DNA of 64,000 bases from Doris montereyensis (taxonomy: Eukaryota > Mollusca > Gastropoda > Nudibranchia > Dorididae): assembly GCA_037039925.1 (NCBI GenBank), contig JAXRKP010001034.1, forward strand, positions 107,501 through 171,500, in the 5' to 3' direction. A model generated the notes under the pieces. It did not search any database, was not told the origin of the DNA, and worked only from the letters and a program-made list of their open reading frames with translations. The position numbers and the translations under genes are program-made. Each line of letters starts with the position of its first letter. Positions within the stretch are counted from its first letter, which is position 1. Of this stretch, positions 12,403 to 24,975 are shown piece after piece.

Positions 12403-14942
12403 ATAAGCATACGGCTAATAGAGGTAAATATTAAACCAAAAGGAAGAGAAATCAAATTATTAATAGCTTTATGGACCAAATGAAGACGCAACTAAAGAAG
12501 AAAAGGATATCTTCGAAAATGATTTACAGAGAAAATAGCCAATAACTTTTTTTCCTCATAGAGATATCCACAAATATTCAGAGTAAATGAAGACAGATGT
12601 GAAAAGTCAATGATAGACACTTAATAGTTAGCTGCTCCCTTTTTACAGTACATTGGATGCAAGAGTAAACAAACAAGCAGAAATATTTAGTGATCATCAC
12701 CTAGTGATTGCCAATATGAGGTTACTGACTGATGAAAACAAACAGAAAAGAAAAAGAGAAGAAAGCTACTGAGCTCAAATTAGAGAATTGAATAAACCAA
12801 TAGTGAAACAGATAAACCAATCTAGGATAAAAGATTTATCAGTGAAACGCAGATGAATCTAAATGATAGAACAATAGAAGAAAAGTGGCAAATGAAACAC
12901 TCCTCGGTTGTACAGAAGAGGTCCGTGGTAGGAAGCATATTAAACGAGATACGAAAAAAGAACAGCATGGTGGAATGAGAATGTTAAGACTAAGATCAAA
13001 GAAAAAGAAGGCTGCCTGGAAGAAATACTTGCAACCAAAGAGACCAGAAGATAGGATAGATTATGTGAGTAAAAGAACTATCACCAAAGAGGAAGTGAGG
13101 AAAACAAAATAGGAACAATGGAAAGAATTTGGAGAAAGACTTCAAGAAAGCTACCAAGGAAACCAAAAGCTGTTCTGGGGAGCAATGAAGAGCATGAGAA
13201 AGACCAAAGCATGCCCAATACGACAAATTAAGGATGCCAAAGGAGAAATAATGAAAGAAGACAGCCAAATCATGGAAACATGGAGAAAGTATTTTCAACA
13301 ATCACATAATCCCTCCAGAACGTATGAAACAAGGAGTAAAGATCAAGTAGTAAGAGTAACAAGTAATTCAGATGAGACAGCTGAAGATGTAGATATCTCA
13401 ATGGAAGAAATCCAAACAGCTATAAGAAAAGTGAAATCAGGAAAGGTCCCAGGAGCAGATCAAGTTTATCCTGAAATGATTGAAAACCAAGGGAGAGAGG
13501 CAGACAAACTACTACATGCAATATGGCAACAAGCATGGAATCCAAACAGGTGCCAGAAGACTGGAAAAAGGGAACAGTAATACCAATTCACAAGAAAGAT
13601 CAACAATGGAATGCTCAAACTATAGAGGGATATCACTACTTAGTGTACCAGGAAAAGTGTATGCCAGATTCTGGAAATGAGACTAAGGAAAAGAGTAGAG
13701 GATCAGATTGAAGAACATCAGAGTAGAGTTAGACCAGGAAGAAGTGTATAAGACCACATATTTACAATTAGTCAAATAATAATAATAGAAAAATTCCTTG
13801 AGAGAAACATTGACTTGCACCTGTGTTTTATAGATCTAGAAAAGGCACTTGGCACTGTGAGGAGGGACGAAGTATGGCATTCCTTAAAAGAACACAACGT
13901 AGAGCAAAATCTAATAGAAGCCATTAATAGTTTTACAATAAACCAGCATGTGCAGTGAGAGTAGCTGGAAATGTTTCTGAAGAATTTGATGTAGATATAG
14001 GAGTAAGACAGGGTTGAGCCTAAGCCCTCTTTTGTTTATCACATTTATGGATTCAGTCGCAAAGATATCCTAAAAAATGAAGAACATGAGTGCAGGTATG
14101 TGGAATTTCAAACCAGTAAATGTAGCAATGCTTTCATTTACCAATGACTTGGTTTTGTTTGGAAAATCAGAAAGTGACCTTTAGTCGAATATTCACATGA
14201 TGAATAATAAATTAAATAAAAGAGGAATGAGAGTAAATGCAAAAGAAAACCAAAACAATGCTTGTAACTAGGGAAGCTAAAACACAAAATCTTAAACTGG
14301 GCAGGGAGAATTTAGAACAAGTTCAAAGCTACAATTACCTAGGAGTAATGATTAACTCAGAGGGAAAACTAGGAGAAGAAATCAGCTAGAGAATCAAAAA
14401 AGGCAATGACAATATATAACCAGCTAGGAAAGGCATTCATAGGTAAACAAGAATTGTCAACAAAAACCAAAATGGCAGCATACAACACAGCTTATTGTCC
14501 TACTCTCCTCTATGGCAGCGAAACCTAGACCTTAGACAGTAGAGAATACAGTAGAGCACAAGCAGATGAAATGCAATATCTAGGAAGAGTAGCGAAAACT
14601 AAGAGACAAAATCAGAAACACAACAATAAGAGATCAAACCAAAGCAGATGGCATAAAAACTAAGATAGAAATAAATCAATTGAGATGGTTTGGGCATGTA
14701 AACAGAATGAATGACATAAGATTAGCTAAATCAGTATACAGTGCTGAAGTCCAAGGTAAAAGACCAAAGACAGACCTCGGAGAAAATGGGAAAAAGATAT
14801 AAAAAAGGCATTATAGCATAGAAATTTAACTTTTTTGATAGAGAACAGAAAATGCCAGGATAGGGCATCCTGGAGAAAGATCATCTCGGGCATCTGAACC
14901 CATACACCGAAAAGTAGAATGGGAACTGATAAAGAAAGAAAG
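12403..14942 (+). mobile_element. LINE copy 3, degenerate
   Basis: The plus-strand copy starts in the endonuclease region ('ctaatagaggtaaatattaa') and runs to the 3' end 'gtagaatgggaactgataaa' near 14930. Recognisable pieces include 'VPGADQVYPEMIENQGRE' (13185-13580), the 'GRSVQD'-type RT block (13720-13800), a mutated catalytic region near 14140 ('FTNDLVLFGKSESD', where the second residue of the usual ADD core is replaced by Asn) and the 'LRWFGHVNRM' C-terminal block (about 14680-14710). Relative to the 56-kb copy it lacks part of the endonuclease near 12530. Frames are broken repeatedly. Confidence 0.87.
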
Positions 14943-17191
14943 ATTTCCCATTCCAGGCATTGGAATGCACCGATATGTTTATTCAGACAGTGAATAAAAC
15001 CAAGACAGTTTTGAAAGCAATAACAAGCTGCCAAGTTATGCCATATACCTAGAAAAGTTAGGACTCTACTCCTGATTATTCTTTAAATATGGGATGTACT
15101 TTAAAACCAGTAAAGACAAGACATTCTGTCTACAGTACTGATATCACTAACAATACCAAGCAATGGTCTTAGGCCTTGTTTCAAAACTTGAAAACATTGC
15201 TTTGCAGAATACATTATGACCATCTCTTGTTAAAGTTTGATTTGATTTAATTTACTCACAACCACAACTAAGGTGATCTCGGGGTTTACTAAAAACAAAA
15301 TTGAGAAAATTTGTTAGCAAACAATACATTCAACACATGGTCAGCTTTGCTTGCTAAATATTAAAATGAAAACAATAAAACAGCTTTTTGAGTGTTCATC
15401 TAAAGTGTTTTTGTGCTCAAATAAAACAAATTCCAAATGATCATTCCCAAAGCAAAAGAAAAATTTAAAGGAATATTAATGAATTCAAATTTGTTAAAAG
15501 ATAACAATTACAAAGGTATTGTCCATCATATTCATAGCCATACTTTGCAACAGAGTATCAAAAAAATATCAAGGAGGATAAAGTTCAGAAATGTTGCATC
15601 AGAAAAAATTCAAATTCCAAGATATACATTTACATGTATGTAGATCCTTAAAACTGTTTTTAATTATTTTTCTCTCTGAGAAATAGTAAAACTACATAAC
15701 TTTCGTAAATTTAGAACACACCTAACTTTCTACTTTCTTCCTCCATGAGCTAAGTACATCTGAGTTCATAGCAAAGTATGGACAGACATTTCACTTTTAA
15801 CAGCAAATCCTGTTTTATCTTACATTGGTATTTGCATAAAATAAAATGAATGATTGAAAAGAAACAACAAAAGCAAGCTAAAAGAACACATCTATTAATA
15901 CTAACAATGATGTCACTGAGACTGTGCGTTTTCAGGTTGTGGTGAGTAAATGAATTGAATGTAAATATAGAATACAAATTACTACAAATGGTTGGTTGTG
16001 AATTGCTTTGCTTTTGTTTTGTTTTTCACATGAGTTGCCTAGATATTTCATACATGGCACTAAGATTGACATTATTTTACTTAGAAAAAAAAGTTTTAAA
16101 AAATATCTAAGAAAACTCATGAACAAAATTGAGTTCATTATAGAATAATTCACAACTTCTGTTCGCATTTGAATAAAAAAGATGAAAAGAATTTGTCTTA
16201 AATATAGATTTCATGCTTACTTTCCACAACATTTCATTCTATCTGTCTGAAACTTAATGCATTATTTTCTCTCTTCTCTTTCTCTCTGATGAAAGAAATT
16301 ATGAGAATAAAAACAAAAAATGTCTCAGTTTCACAGCCCAACATGTGACCTATCATCCTGCCATTTCTCAGACAGGGCCTTCATGAGAGAAGTCACATTA
16401 ACTTATACAGTTTGAGAGATGCAAGTTACAAAAGGACTAATACAAAAATCACAGATATCGTGTTCTCATGTGAAAATAACCAGATGCATAAAAAGACAAA
16501 AGAAGATCTTTTACAAAATTTGTTACTGCATACTACTGACAGCTTTGTCAATGGTGATTCAGTAACAATCACTTGTTACTACATATACCTATATAATATA
16601 TCATATATGTAGCAAGTCATCACAGTCTTGGTTAAAAAAGAGTAAGTTTCCTCATCACTTCCGACAAACATAAAAGTTTCATCCCAGTTTTATGGAATCA
16701 ACAAGGAAGGAAGAGCTTTTATCTGAAATTGAAGTGTAACAGTCTTATGGCTGAATTTTTCTCTCACAATATAATCATAACACTCAAGATAATCAGAGTC
16801 AGAGCAAAATAATAGACTGCTTTAACTGTTTTTCACCCAACAGTGTATTTGGTCTACCAAGTATAATAATAATGCAGATTCAATATTTTAAAAATGTAAA
16901 TGACGACATAATATCATAATAACATGAAATGAGATGGAAAAAGTGCTGATGTAAGAATAAGGGTAGTGATTGAAGACTTATGAAAATACCATAAACTTCA
17001 ATGGCAAAGTATATTATAAGAAAAATGAAATATTTCTATATGGTCAATAACATGGTTAACAAAGGTATAGCCAAGTATTTATATCACCATCAACTAAAGT
17101 GAAGCATTTCATGGACAAACATAAAAAACGTCAAGAAAATAAGCAATTTATTGGACAATAATACGAAGGAGCCACAGTGGAGTGAAGTCAA
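14943..17191. other. No gene seen; contains a short SINE tail fragment
   Basis: AT-rich sequence with no supported coding region. At 15233-15300 the words 'gatttgatttaattt', 'ccacaactaaggtgatctcg' and 'gggg' match the 3' tail of the SINE at 24117-24450 in the same orientation. Confidence 0.45.
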
Positions 17192-18562
17192 AGGCGAAAT
17201 ATGACAATAAGTGGCAACTCCACTAATAAAGACAGAACAAACACGTGACGTTTGGGTATAACCCTTCGTCAGGCAACAAACGAGAAATATCTAGAATCTA
17301 GATCTAAGTAATACCTCCGGCATCACACAATGTGATGTCAGAAGAAAAACATAAAGGAGAAAGTTACTCCAGAGAAAATTATACAAATTGGTGTAAGACG
17401 TTCATACTTGCCGGTATCTTTACATTTTAATAGACCAGGACATCGAGGAGCCCATGACCTGAAAGTATGCATTCTCAGGTCATGTACCGGCGGTGCTGAG
17501 TCTAGGAAGTCTTAAGAGAACTGGCTTATAGTAAGATTGGGCACTATCAACCCTGACGGTATGAACGTCTTACACCAATTTGTATAATTTTCTCTGGAGT
17601 ACCTCCCATAGTCTGGCACACGCTATTACCATCCCTGACCTTTCACCATCCTCTACCCTACCCCATCCGCCTCCCCCCACAAAACTATCCCACCCTAACC
17701 CTGCCCCCCACCCCTTCCTATCCCGGGCAAAGTTGGGTCCCTCTGATAGTTCACATCCTGTGTGCCCATCTATGGTAGCGTACTAAATGGTAGGCATCTT
17801 TGAACACTTTTTTTCTTATTTTTTTTTTAACGTTCACCATTTACCGGAAGCAACTTTGCGCACGGTTTCTTACCATTAGGGAATAGACGCTATTTTATCA
17901 CCAAGGAGCAAATACTTGAGACTTTGATAACTTGGATAGCATCAGCTAGTCCTAACTGGCATTTTTGAAATTTCAGATAAGTTGTTTACTCTCTTCCCTT
18001 ACTGCATCGATAAATGTGTAATTTTTATACATTTCGCACCTTCAGTGTAAATTTTTGCCTTGATTGATACTTCCTTTCATTCTTTCTCTATCGTTTCTTC
18101 TTTCTAAACCCAGTGAGATATAGATCTAGTCTTACATTTATCCTATTTTTTTCGTTCTTGTTTCCCATACTCACGTCTCTCTCTCCTTTCTTTCTTCCCT
18201 GCCTTTTTTCTTTCTTTTTCTCTCTCTCTCTCTCTCTATTTCTCTCATTCTCTCTATCTCCTTCTCACCTTTTATTAATTACTTATTTTCATATTTTCAT
18301 TTCATTCTAGATCTGAACCTTCCACTCTCGCTCATTCTTTACACCTCCCTCTGCTACGTTTCCTATCATCACTGTCTTTTTCTTTCTTTCTTTCTCCTTT
18401 ATGTTTTTCTTCTGACATCACATTGTGTGATGCCGGAGGTATTACTTAAATCTAGATTCTAGATATTTCTCGTTTGTTGTCTGACGAAGGGTCATACCCG
18501 AAACGTCACGTGTTTGTTCTGTCTTTATTAGTGGAGTTGTCATTTATTGTCATATTTCGCCT
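17192..18562. mobile_element. Foldback (long-TIR) element, about 1.37 kb
   Basis: Arms of about 172 bp (17192-17363 and 18390-18562) are near-perfect reverse complements. They begin 'aggcgaaatatgacaataa', contain 'acgtgacgtttgggtataac' with 'ccttcgtcag', and end 'ataaaggagaaag'. The 'ACGAAGGGT...ACCCGAAACGT' word pair inside each arm makes a further small hairpin. No transposase ORF lies between the arms, so the element would be non-autonomous. A clear target-site duplication is not obvious. Superfamily not assigned. Confidence 0.85.
17366..17600. repeat. Nested hairpin inside the foldback element
   Basis: A perfect 42-bp inverted repeat (17366-17407 against 17559-17600; starts 'actccagagaaaattata') encloses about 150 bp. 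Within that lies a third, 10-bp inverted repeat (17453-17462 'catgacctga' against 17475-17484 'tcaggtcatg'). The outer hairpin abuts the left long arm of the host element. Confidence 0.9.
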
Positions 18563-21230
18563 ATATTGGACAAACGACTTGCTCAAACAAGTCTGAAATT
18601 AAACAAGATATTTAAACCTTAAAGGCTGTCATGACTTCAAAGTTCAAGGGCAAAACAGACAATTTTACGGAAATGCAGACAGAAAACTATGACCACAATC
18701 GAGCATTTGAAGGCATTAAAATAATTTCTAAAATTTAAAAAAAAAATTACAGGATGATTTGTCATTTGATATATTTCTAATGCTGTCATAAAACCTATGA
18801 CGAAGTCAAATAGAAAATAAAGAATTCAAGTACTCAAGTCTACTGAGCAGAGAACAGAAATCCAACACTTTTCTGTCAAATATACCTGACAGGAAAAATG
18901 GGAGACCAAAAATATTTTAATTAATACCTGACTTCTATATAAGTATGTATAATATCAAGTTTATTTAAAAGTTTTATCAGCCAATTTATAGGCTTTTCTC
19001 TCTCATTAACAATGTTCTACTTCTATCCATTTGCTCTGTTTGCGTAGGCGTCAAACAAAAATTTCTTAAAAAATATGAACACATCAAATTACTATAGGAA
19101 TGGTTCTCATTACTGTATACAAGTAAAACAATCTATACAAAGTGCCACAGACTGTAAATAATACAATCAATTATTCAGCTAGTAATGCATAGACATGTTG
19201 GAACTTACAAAGCAGTATAACACGAGTGTATCATCAACATACAAAATAACATGAAAAATCTGTTTACAATACAAAAGCATTGTGTTCTCGTGCTTGTAGA
19301 TCTGTGAGGATAAATGTAAACACATGTATAATTAAACATTTGAATAAGAAACTTAATAGTCTAATAAATGAACACAATATAATAATATCTAAAAATTTCT
19401 GTTTAAACAAACTAGAAAAATAGCGTATGTATAAAATATCCACATAAATTATAAATGTTTATTTTCCAATCCTTAATTCCTCAAGACTATGCAACTAGAT
19501 TTTCAGACTCATTGTCGTCAAGAATCCTGACAAGCAAAAGTAATGATTAGTTTGAAACGTTTCCATAAAGGTGTAAAACATTCTTTATTTTGGTATTAGT
19601 GATCTGCCCTTTCACAATATTAAATTATTCATTGCCGTTTAGCTAATTCAATGATATTGTCAGATTGACCAAATGCTGTCCATCAAATATTGGTGTGAAA
19701 CCACGAGAGTAACGGCTGCTCAATGTTACTATTAAATTGTGTGTTGTAAAATATACAACATGTACCCTCTTTTTTTTTTCTAGTCTGTGTGAGCGTACAT
19801 TTTGGTGTTGTGCAATTTCCCCCCTCAAAATCAAATAAATAGATTGTTTTTCTTCTTCTGAGTGCTGTTGTTTTTCATTGTGAGCAATTGACACTGAACT
19901 ATAACATAAGAATTTAGTTATCTAAGTGGCTTATGGAGAGCTCTGCGGTCATAGATATGTATTATTAGTATATAGCATCCCTGTCTTGATTTCGATGTAA
20001 ATTTCAAACAAAAGTATTGTTCCCATGCCCTTTTCTTTTTGTCCCAGCATACAGTATTTTATGATAATTGCCAAACAAATAAGCATTTGTGTAAGGCAAA
20101 AAATTCAAGGAAAAAAGGGATAATTTGTGAATTTATGCTAATAAAATTAGTGCAATCTGTTACATTGAAACTTTGCTTATCAAAGAAAAGAATACTTAAA
20201 AATGGAGAAAGAAACAACAGAGGTAAGAGTAAATATGTCACAATGGAAAGCATTAGGAAAAAACATGTACCCAGTATTTTTCATTTCTACAGTTTCACTG
20301 ACTTGAAATATATGTCTCCTAATTTAGAGATAATCAAACCTATAATATCAAAGGACTTTTTGAACTTTACTTACTTCCTCAAACTTAATGTAAATGGAGT
20401 CAAATTTGTCAATGTGTTCAGAAGCATTAAAAAATATAATTTTACATGGAGGACTATTGCGCTATTTTCCTTATTTACTTTATCTTCTTGCTTGTACCAT
20501 ATTGCAGGTGTTCAGGGACATAAGTTGGAGATTCCAAGGCGCCCCCTGAGTGACGTGCTTCCATCGCCCGCCAAAACAAGGTTATTTTCCTGGGAGCGCA
20601 GCCCAACAATGGCTTTGTTACCCAATAAAACTTGCAATGACCAACAACAAACTTGCTCTTGAGAGGAGCCTAGGAAACTTCGGCATTGAATGATAGGGTA
20701 AACCCTTTCTTACCCAATGTAACTAATGAGGCTCACCCAATCGCAAAGGTGCATTAAGCCACAGGACTCACAACTGACCCTGAAGCCAGCTAAGGTTGTA
20801 AGCAACTTTGTTGCTGTTCCAAACTCTCTCAGACCTCAAATGAGCCATGTCCCATTAAAAGAAGAAAAGGAGGCGTAGGGATCTGGTATGTGCTAGAGCC
20901 GCCGCTTTTCACATAATCGTATGGCGTTCTTTTAAAGTTTTCTTTGATGTAACACCGGCTCTTCTTTGGCTTTTCTCTTGATACTTTTCCAGAGTACATT
21001 TACGACAATTGTATCACATATTATTTCTGGTAGGACATTGATAGGTATCCTCATCAAGTGACTAAAACCATTTTCCTTCCTGTCTTTGTGTATAGTGAAA
21101 CAAATCAATGTCTGACATTTCTCTAAATTTGTCATTTCTTTAAGTTCATCACTTCCTGTCACCTCAATATTAGTCACTGTTGCTCTACTTTTTTTTTGCC
21201 CCCTAGTTGTCATATGAAGTTCAGCCTTAA
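18563..21230. other. Mostly featureless AT-rich DNA
   Basis: No gene is recognised apart from an uncertain ORF at 20039-20662, listed separately. The stretch 20640-20900 is richer in GC and may be repeat-derived, but I cannot place it in a family. Confidence 0.4.
20039..20662 (+). CDS. Unrecognised 207-codon ORF, doubtful
   Basis: This is the longest ORF in the window that is neither low-complexity nor from an element I recognise. Composition is rich in Lys, Asn, Ile and Phe over the first 150 residues, as expected of chance frames in AT-rich DNA. The last 50 residues differ (Pro, Ser, Gln), where base composition shifts to higher GC. An acceptor-like 'ttgtaccatattgcag' ends near 20507, so the right part might instead be a separate exon. 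No domain, signal peptide or family is recognised. Confidence 0.15.
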   Translation: MSQHTVFYDNCQTNKHLCKAKNSRKKGIICEFMLIKLVQSVTLKLCLSKKRILKNGERNNRGKSKYVTMESIRKKHVPSIFHFYSFTDLKYMSPNLEIIKPIISKDFLNFTYFLKLNVNGVKFVNVFRSIKKYNFTWRTIALFSLFTLSSCLYHIAGVQGHKLEIPRRPLSDVLPSPAKTRLFSWERSPTMALLPNKTCNDQQQTCS

Positions 21231-21559
21231 GTCAGCCAATATTCACAACCCCACTTTTCTCCTTTCCTTGCTACTTCCTTATCCGCCTTGGTACAGCACA
21301 CTATTACTATCACTATATTTAGATGCTAAATCTTTTAGGTATGTTTGTTATGATTGGGTGATCATCTGAATATTGTTATGGGATTTTAGTTTACATTTTT
21401 TTCTCTAATTAGATGATGAGGAAATAATGTGTTAAAATAGAGTCCTTGCCTCAGTCTTAAAGAAACTGAGAAGGAATTGGTCTCTCAACTCTTTGGTTTT
21501 ACATTGCTATTGCACAGTTTTTGCCTTGATCTAGAAATGCTGTGTAAAACTCCTTGCTA

Positions 21560-21800
21560 TGTTCTAGTAAGCATTCAGCCATTTGCTGCTGTAGATCCTC
21601 TGATTTTTCTAAAACTCATTTGGGCCCCTGATAGTTGATGTTCAATAAGTGATCTTAGTCTCATTTCCATTATTTTGCTGCAAACATCTTCGCTTTGTGA
21701 TGTGAAAGTGATGTTCCTCTCAGGTTCATTGGGAAAACTTACTATCTCTTACCAGTCTTGTGATACTGTTTGAAATTTCCCTGTAAGAAATCTCTGCTGG
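21560..21800 (-). mobile_element. Fragment of a second, different LINE reverse transcriptase
   Basis: The minus-strand translation gives 'KIMEMRLRSLIEHQLSGAQ' followed by 'RKIRGSTAA'. This is the conserved stretch of LINE RTs between the 'YRGIxL' block and the 'FRxGRSTxD' block. It is clearly diverged from the five LINE copies described elsewhere in the window and is interrupted by stops on both sides. Confidence 0.6.
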
Positions 21801-24116
21801 AAGCCTATCTTCTGCTGGTGCTTTGTGTTTTTGGGTTGCCTTTTATCACACAGTCTTCATCTGACTGAAAACAATAAATTCAAGTCATTTGGATGTGTAA
21901 TTTTTCTTCTGCATTTCCCTCATTGTTTTCAAGGCCATTGAGGAGTTCTTCAGCATTCACTCCTCAATATCTATAGCATTTTCTGGTTCTTATATTGCGT
22001 TTTATTTTTTATCTTTTACAATCACTGCTGAGCTATATTTCCTTTTGCCATTTCTAGTACATTTCACTTTCTTAGAAAAAGACATACTGTTTACATTCAC
22101 TTTCTGACAGAGATTATTACAATTTCTTCTATGGTTTGATTCCACATGTTATTTATAAACATCCCTTTATCTCAAAAGTAAAACATTTTATTTTTACACA
22201 AGATTAAGGGGGGAATGAGACAGGAAAGATAATAAATATAAAACTAACTTTCATTTCTAAATTTATACCCATTTTCCAAATGGAAACAGCAGATGATAAG
22301 ATGAAAAGCTCTCTAAGGAAGATAATAAGTTTCTGTAGTGGCATGTAATGAAATGCATCAAGTTGAGCAACATTCGAACAAAAGGGAAAGCACTCCTATA
22401 AAATGAGAACACTTATAGAAGAAGAAATAAAAGTGTTTTATAAACTTAACACAATTATGAGAAGGAACAGAAAATTGAAAATCATTAATCCTTTAAAATT
22501 ACAAATAAGCATATAGATGGAATAGCTATCAAGATTTATGCATCTATACATTTGAGTGTTAGCCTCATTAATAATTCATATAAATCACTATATTATGAAC
22601 AATGACATACTCATTTTAAAAACATAGATTATGAAACAAATGACGATATATATGTCTAAGGGCAGTCAAATTATATTAGCTGCAGACATAACAAATAACA
22701 CATACCTGTATGCAGAGTTACACTTTGAGAAGATAGAAATGAATCCTCTTTAGATAAATAGTTTTGAAGTTCTTTTTAGCTCTTGACAAGTTGCTACTGG
22801 TAAATTTGGTACATTTGCATGTGGAACAATGGTAAAGCACCAAATAATAATGAAAGCTGGGGTGAAGTATTGCACCTTAGAAAATAAATACATGACCAAA
22901 TTAAAAATTAAAAAATATAAGAAAAAGTTCCCTTCAATGAGCATTAAAAAAGATGATTCCTCTCTAGAAGTAATTTTTTGGAAATTAAAAAAATTCATTT
23001 TAATTAAAACCGAAGTAATTTTTAATTTCTTGTGACCTAGAGATTCAAATAGACATGTAAATTTGGAGTTCAAGTATAGAAAATTGTTTGCACTTCTTAA
23101 ATTTGAGTCTTAAATTTTTGATTGGGAAAGAAGGAAGCGATAAAAAGCTGGGTTATTGGAAGCCATGAGAAAACAAGATAAGAGGTAGATGTAAGAACAG
23201 GCACAGAAGAAATGAAATCAAACCCTTTCATCATAATTGTAATAGTAGAGCTCTGCAACATTGCAACCCAAGTTAAACAATCTTATTTGTGACCTAAGCG
23301 ATCTGCCTAGATTAGGATACATGTATAAAAGTAGGGAAGTACACATAATTGAATTACATCATTAAATAATGTATAAAGTGACTAAAGTTCTACATATTGC
23401 TGTTTTACCATTGTTATATTATTTTTATATACAGTGAAATTCAGATTCAACGAAGTCATTGGGACTGCCCCTAGCATTTCAATCTATGACTTTTTTTAAA
23501 CATAAAAAAAACAACCTAAAAAAAACACTCAAGAGGTCTGTTGTCTCTTCTGTTTGTGCGAGCCTCGCTTAACTGTCTCTCAAATTCTATCTTTATCTTT
23601 AAAAAATGTCGAAAGAATGTTTGGCCATATTGATGACATATCTCTGCGTTTGATTTCTTTCTCATTCCAACATCAGTTTTTGTTCATTCAAAATGAAAGG
23701 AGTTATCAGTGTTTATGTAGATGCCCTTTCAATAAATCAGAATGAAGCAAAAAAAACTAAAAGAAATGATACTAATGATAAGCCCTACGGTACAGTGAGT
23801 TACAGATGTGAATGCTAACACGACAGAGAAAAATTAGCCTAGCCACTAGGCCTTGGACAAGGTCGGGCCGGTCACTAATATCATTTTGATCGGTCCAACA
23901 CTTTCCCCCCCAAACCAATCTCCCAATGACACAGGCTAGCATGGTTTTTAACAACTCATCTATCTCGACTCCCAAACACACACACATATACACAGCAGCA
24001 TCAGTGACTTGATTGTGTAGGCTGCTTCTCGCTTGTGAAAAAGATTCATGAAACGAAGTGAACCGAGTGAAAAGTAGTTGTTTCACTGCCTTTATTCACT
24101 GACGCGACCTCATTGT
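21801..24116. other. No gene seen
   Basis: AT-rich. The minus-strand ORF at 23772-24086 (104 codons) has no recognisable domain and abuts a SINE tail. It may be part of an interspersed repeat, but this is not supported within the window. Confidence 0.4.
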
Positions 24117-24450
24117 AGACTTGATTTGATTTGATTTGATTTACCCACATCCACAACTAAAGTGATTTCGGGGATTTTTATAGGATTTTTTTATTTTGCC
24201 GAGACTACCCTGTAAACAGCCACGGGATCTTTAACGTGTACAGTGTTGTGAACTGCACACGGGACCTCCCTTTTTATCGTCCATCTCCAATGGGACTAGG
24301 TGTCAATCCACTTACCTGGATCAGAGGGTAGATTTTGCTCTAAAAAAAACATGAGAATTTGTTTTCAACTGTTGGCGAGGCTCGAATCCACGACTTTTTG
24401 GTTAAGAGGCCGACACCTTGCCTCTGGACTACAAAGTCCCCTTGTTGTAG
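24117..24450 (-). mobile_element. tRNA-derived SINE with (TTTGA)n-type tail
   Basis: On the minus strand a tRNA-like head ('ggactttgtagtccagaggc', with B-box-like 'gattcgagcc') is followed by a body containing 'cacgttaaagatcccgtggc' and a tail made of ATCAA pentamers (plus strand 'ttgatttgatttgattt' at 24120-24140). The same family is present on the plus strand at 30548-30872. Confidence 0.8.
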
Positions 24451-24784
24451 ACAATTTTACCCATTCAAGGTCCTCGTTAGATCTGTTTTTTTTTTACAAA
24501 GAGAATGAAGGGGGAAAAAAGGGAATTTCTAATTTCTATTGGCTTCATTGTAGCCGACACTTTTTGAGTGCGATCCCAGTGAATGCGGCTCCCATTATAT
24601 TGCTTTTCTATTTTTTTCTAAATAAGAATTTAGAAAAACGATACATTAGATTTACATCAGATTTCAAAAACAAAAATTAAATAAGGAAGTAAAGTTCCTT
24701 CAAAAACACAGTTCTGGAGTTAACAAGTGAATTGCTGAGTAGAGAAGATGACACAAGATGATGTCCTGGAGAAGATGCTACTCC

Positions 24785-24975
24785 ATGTTAGCTTTATCTT
24801 CCATTTATAGCTAGTACCCATTTACACCTCAGAGGCATGAGGATACACAGTCTTTCCTAGAGACAAACATTGCGTCTAGCAAATAACAATTCAAACCCTA
24901 AGAAAACCCCACAAGGAACCCATTTTCTTTCAAGCCAAGCTGTCTACCACTAAACCGCCAATGCCACGCGATCAA
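24785..24975 (-). mobile_element. SINE copy
   Basis: The plus-strand word 'agtacccatttacacct' and, further right, a tRNA-head remnant ending 'taaaccgccaatgcc' match the common molluscan SINE layout read on the minus strand. Diverged; ends are approximate. Confidence 0.5.

Noticed and set aside
9585..14942. Twin-priming inversion as the origin of the head-to-head LINE pair
   Set aside because: Twin priming yields an inverted 5' segment joined to a 3' segment of one element. Here both arms cover much the same region, including both 3' ends.
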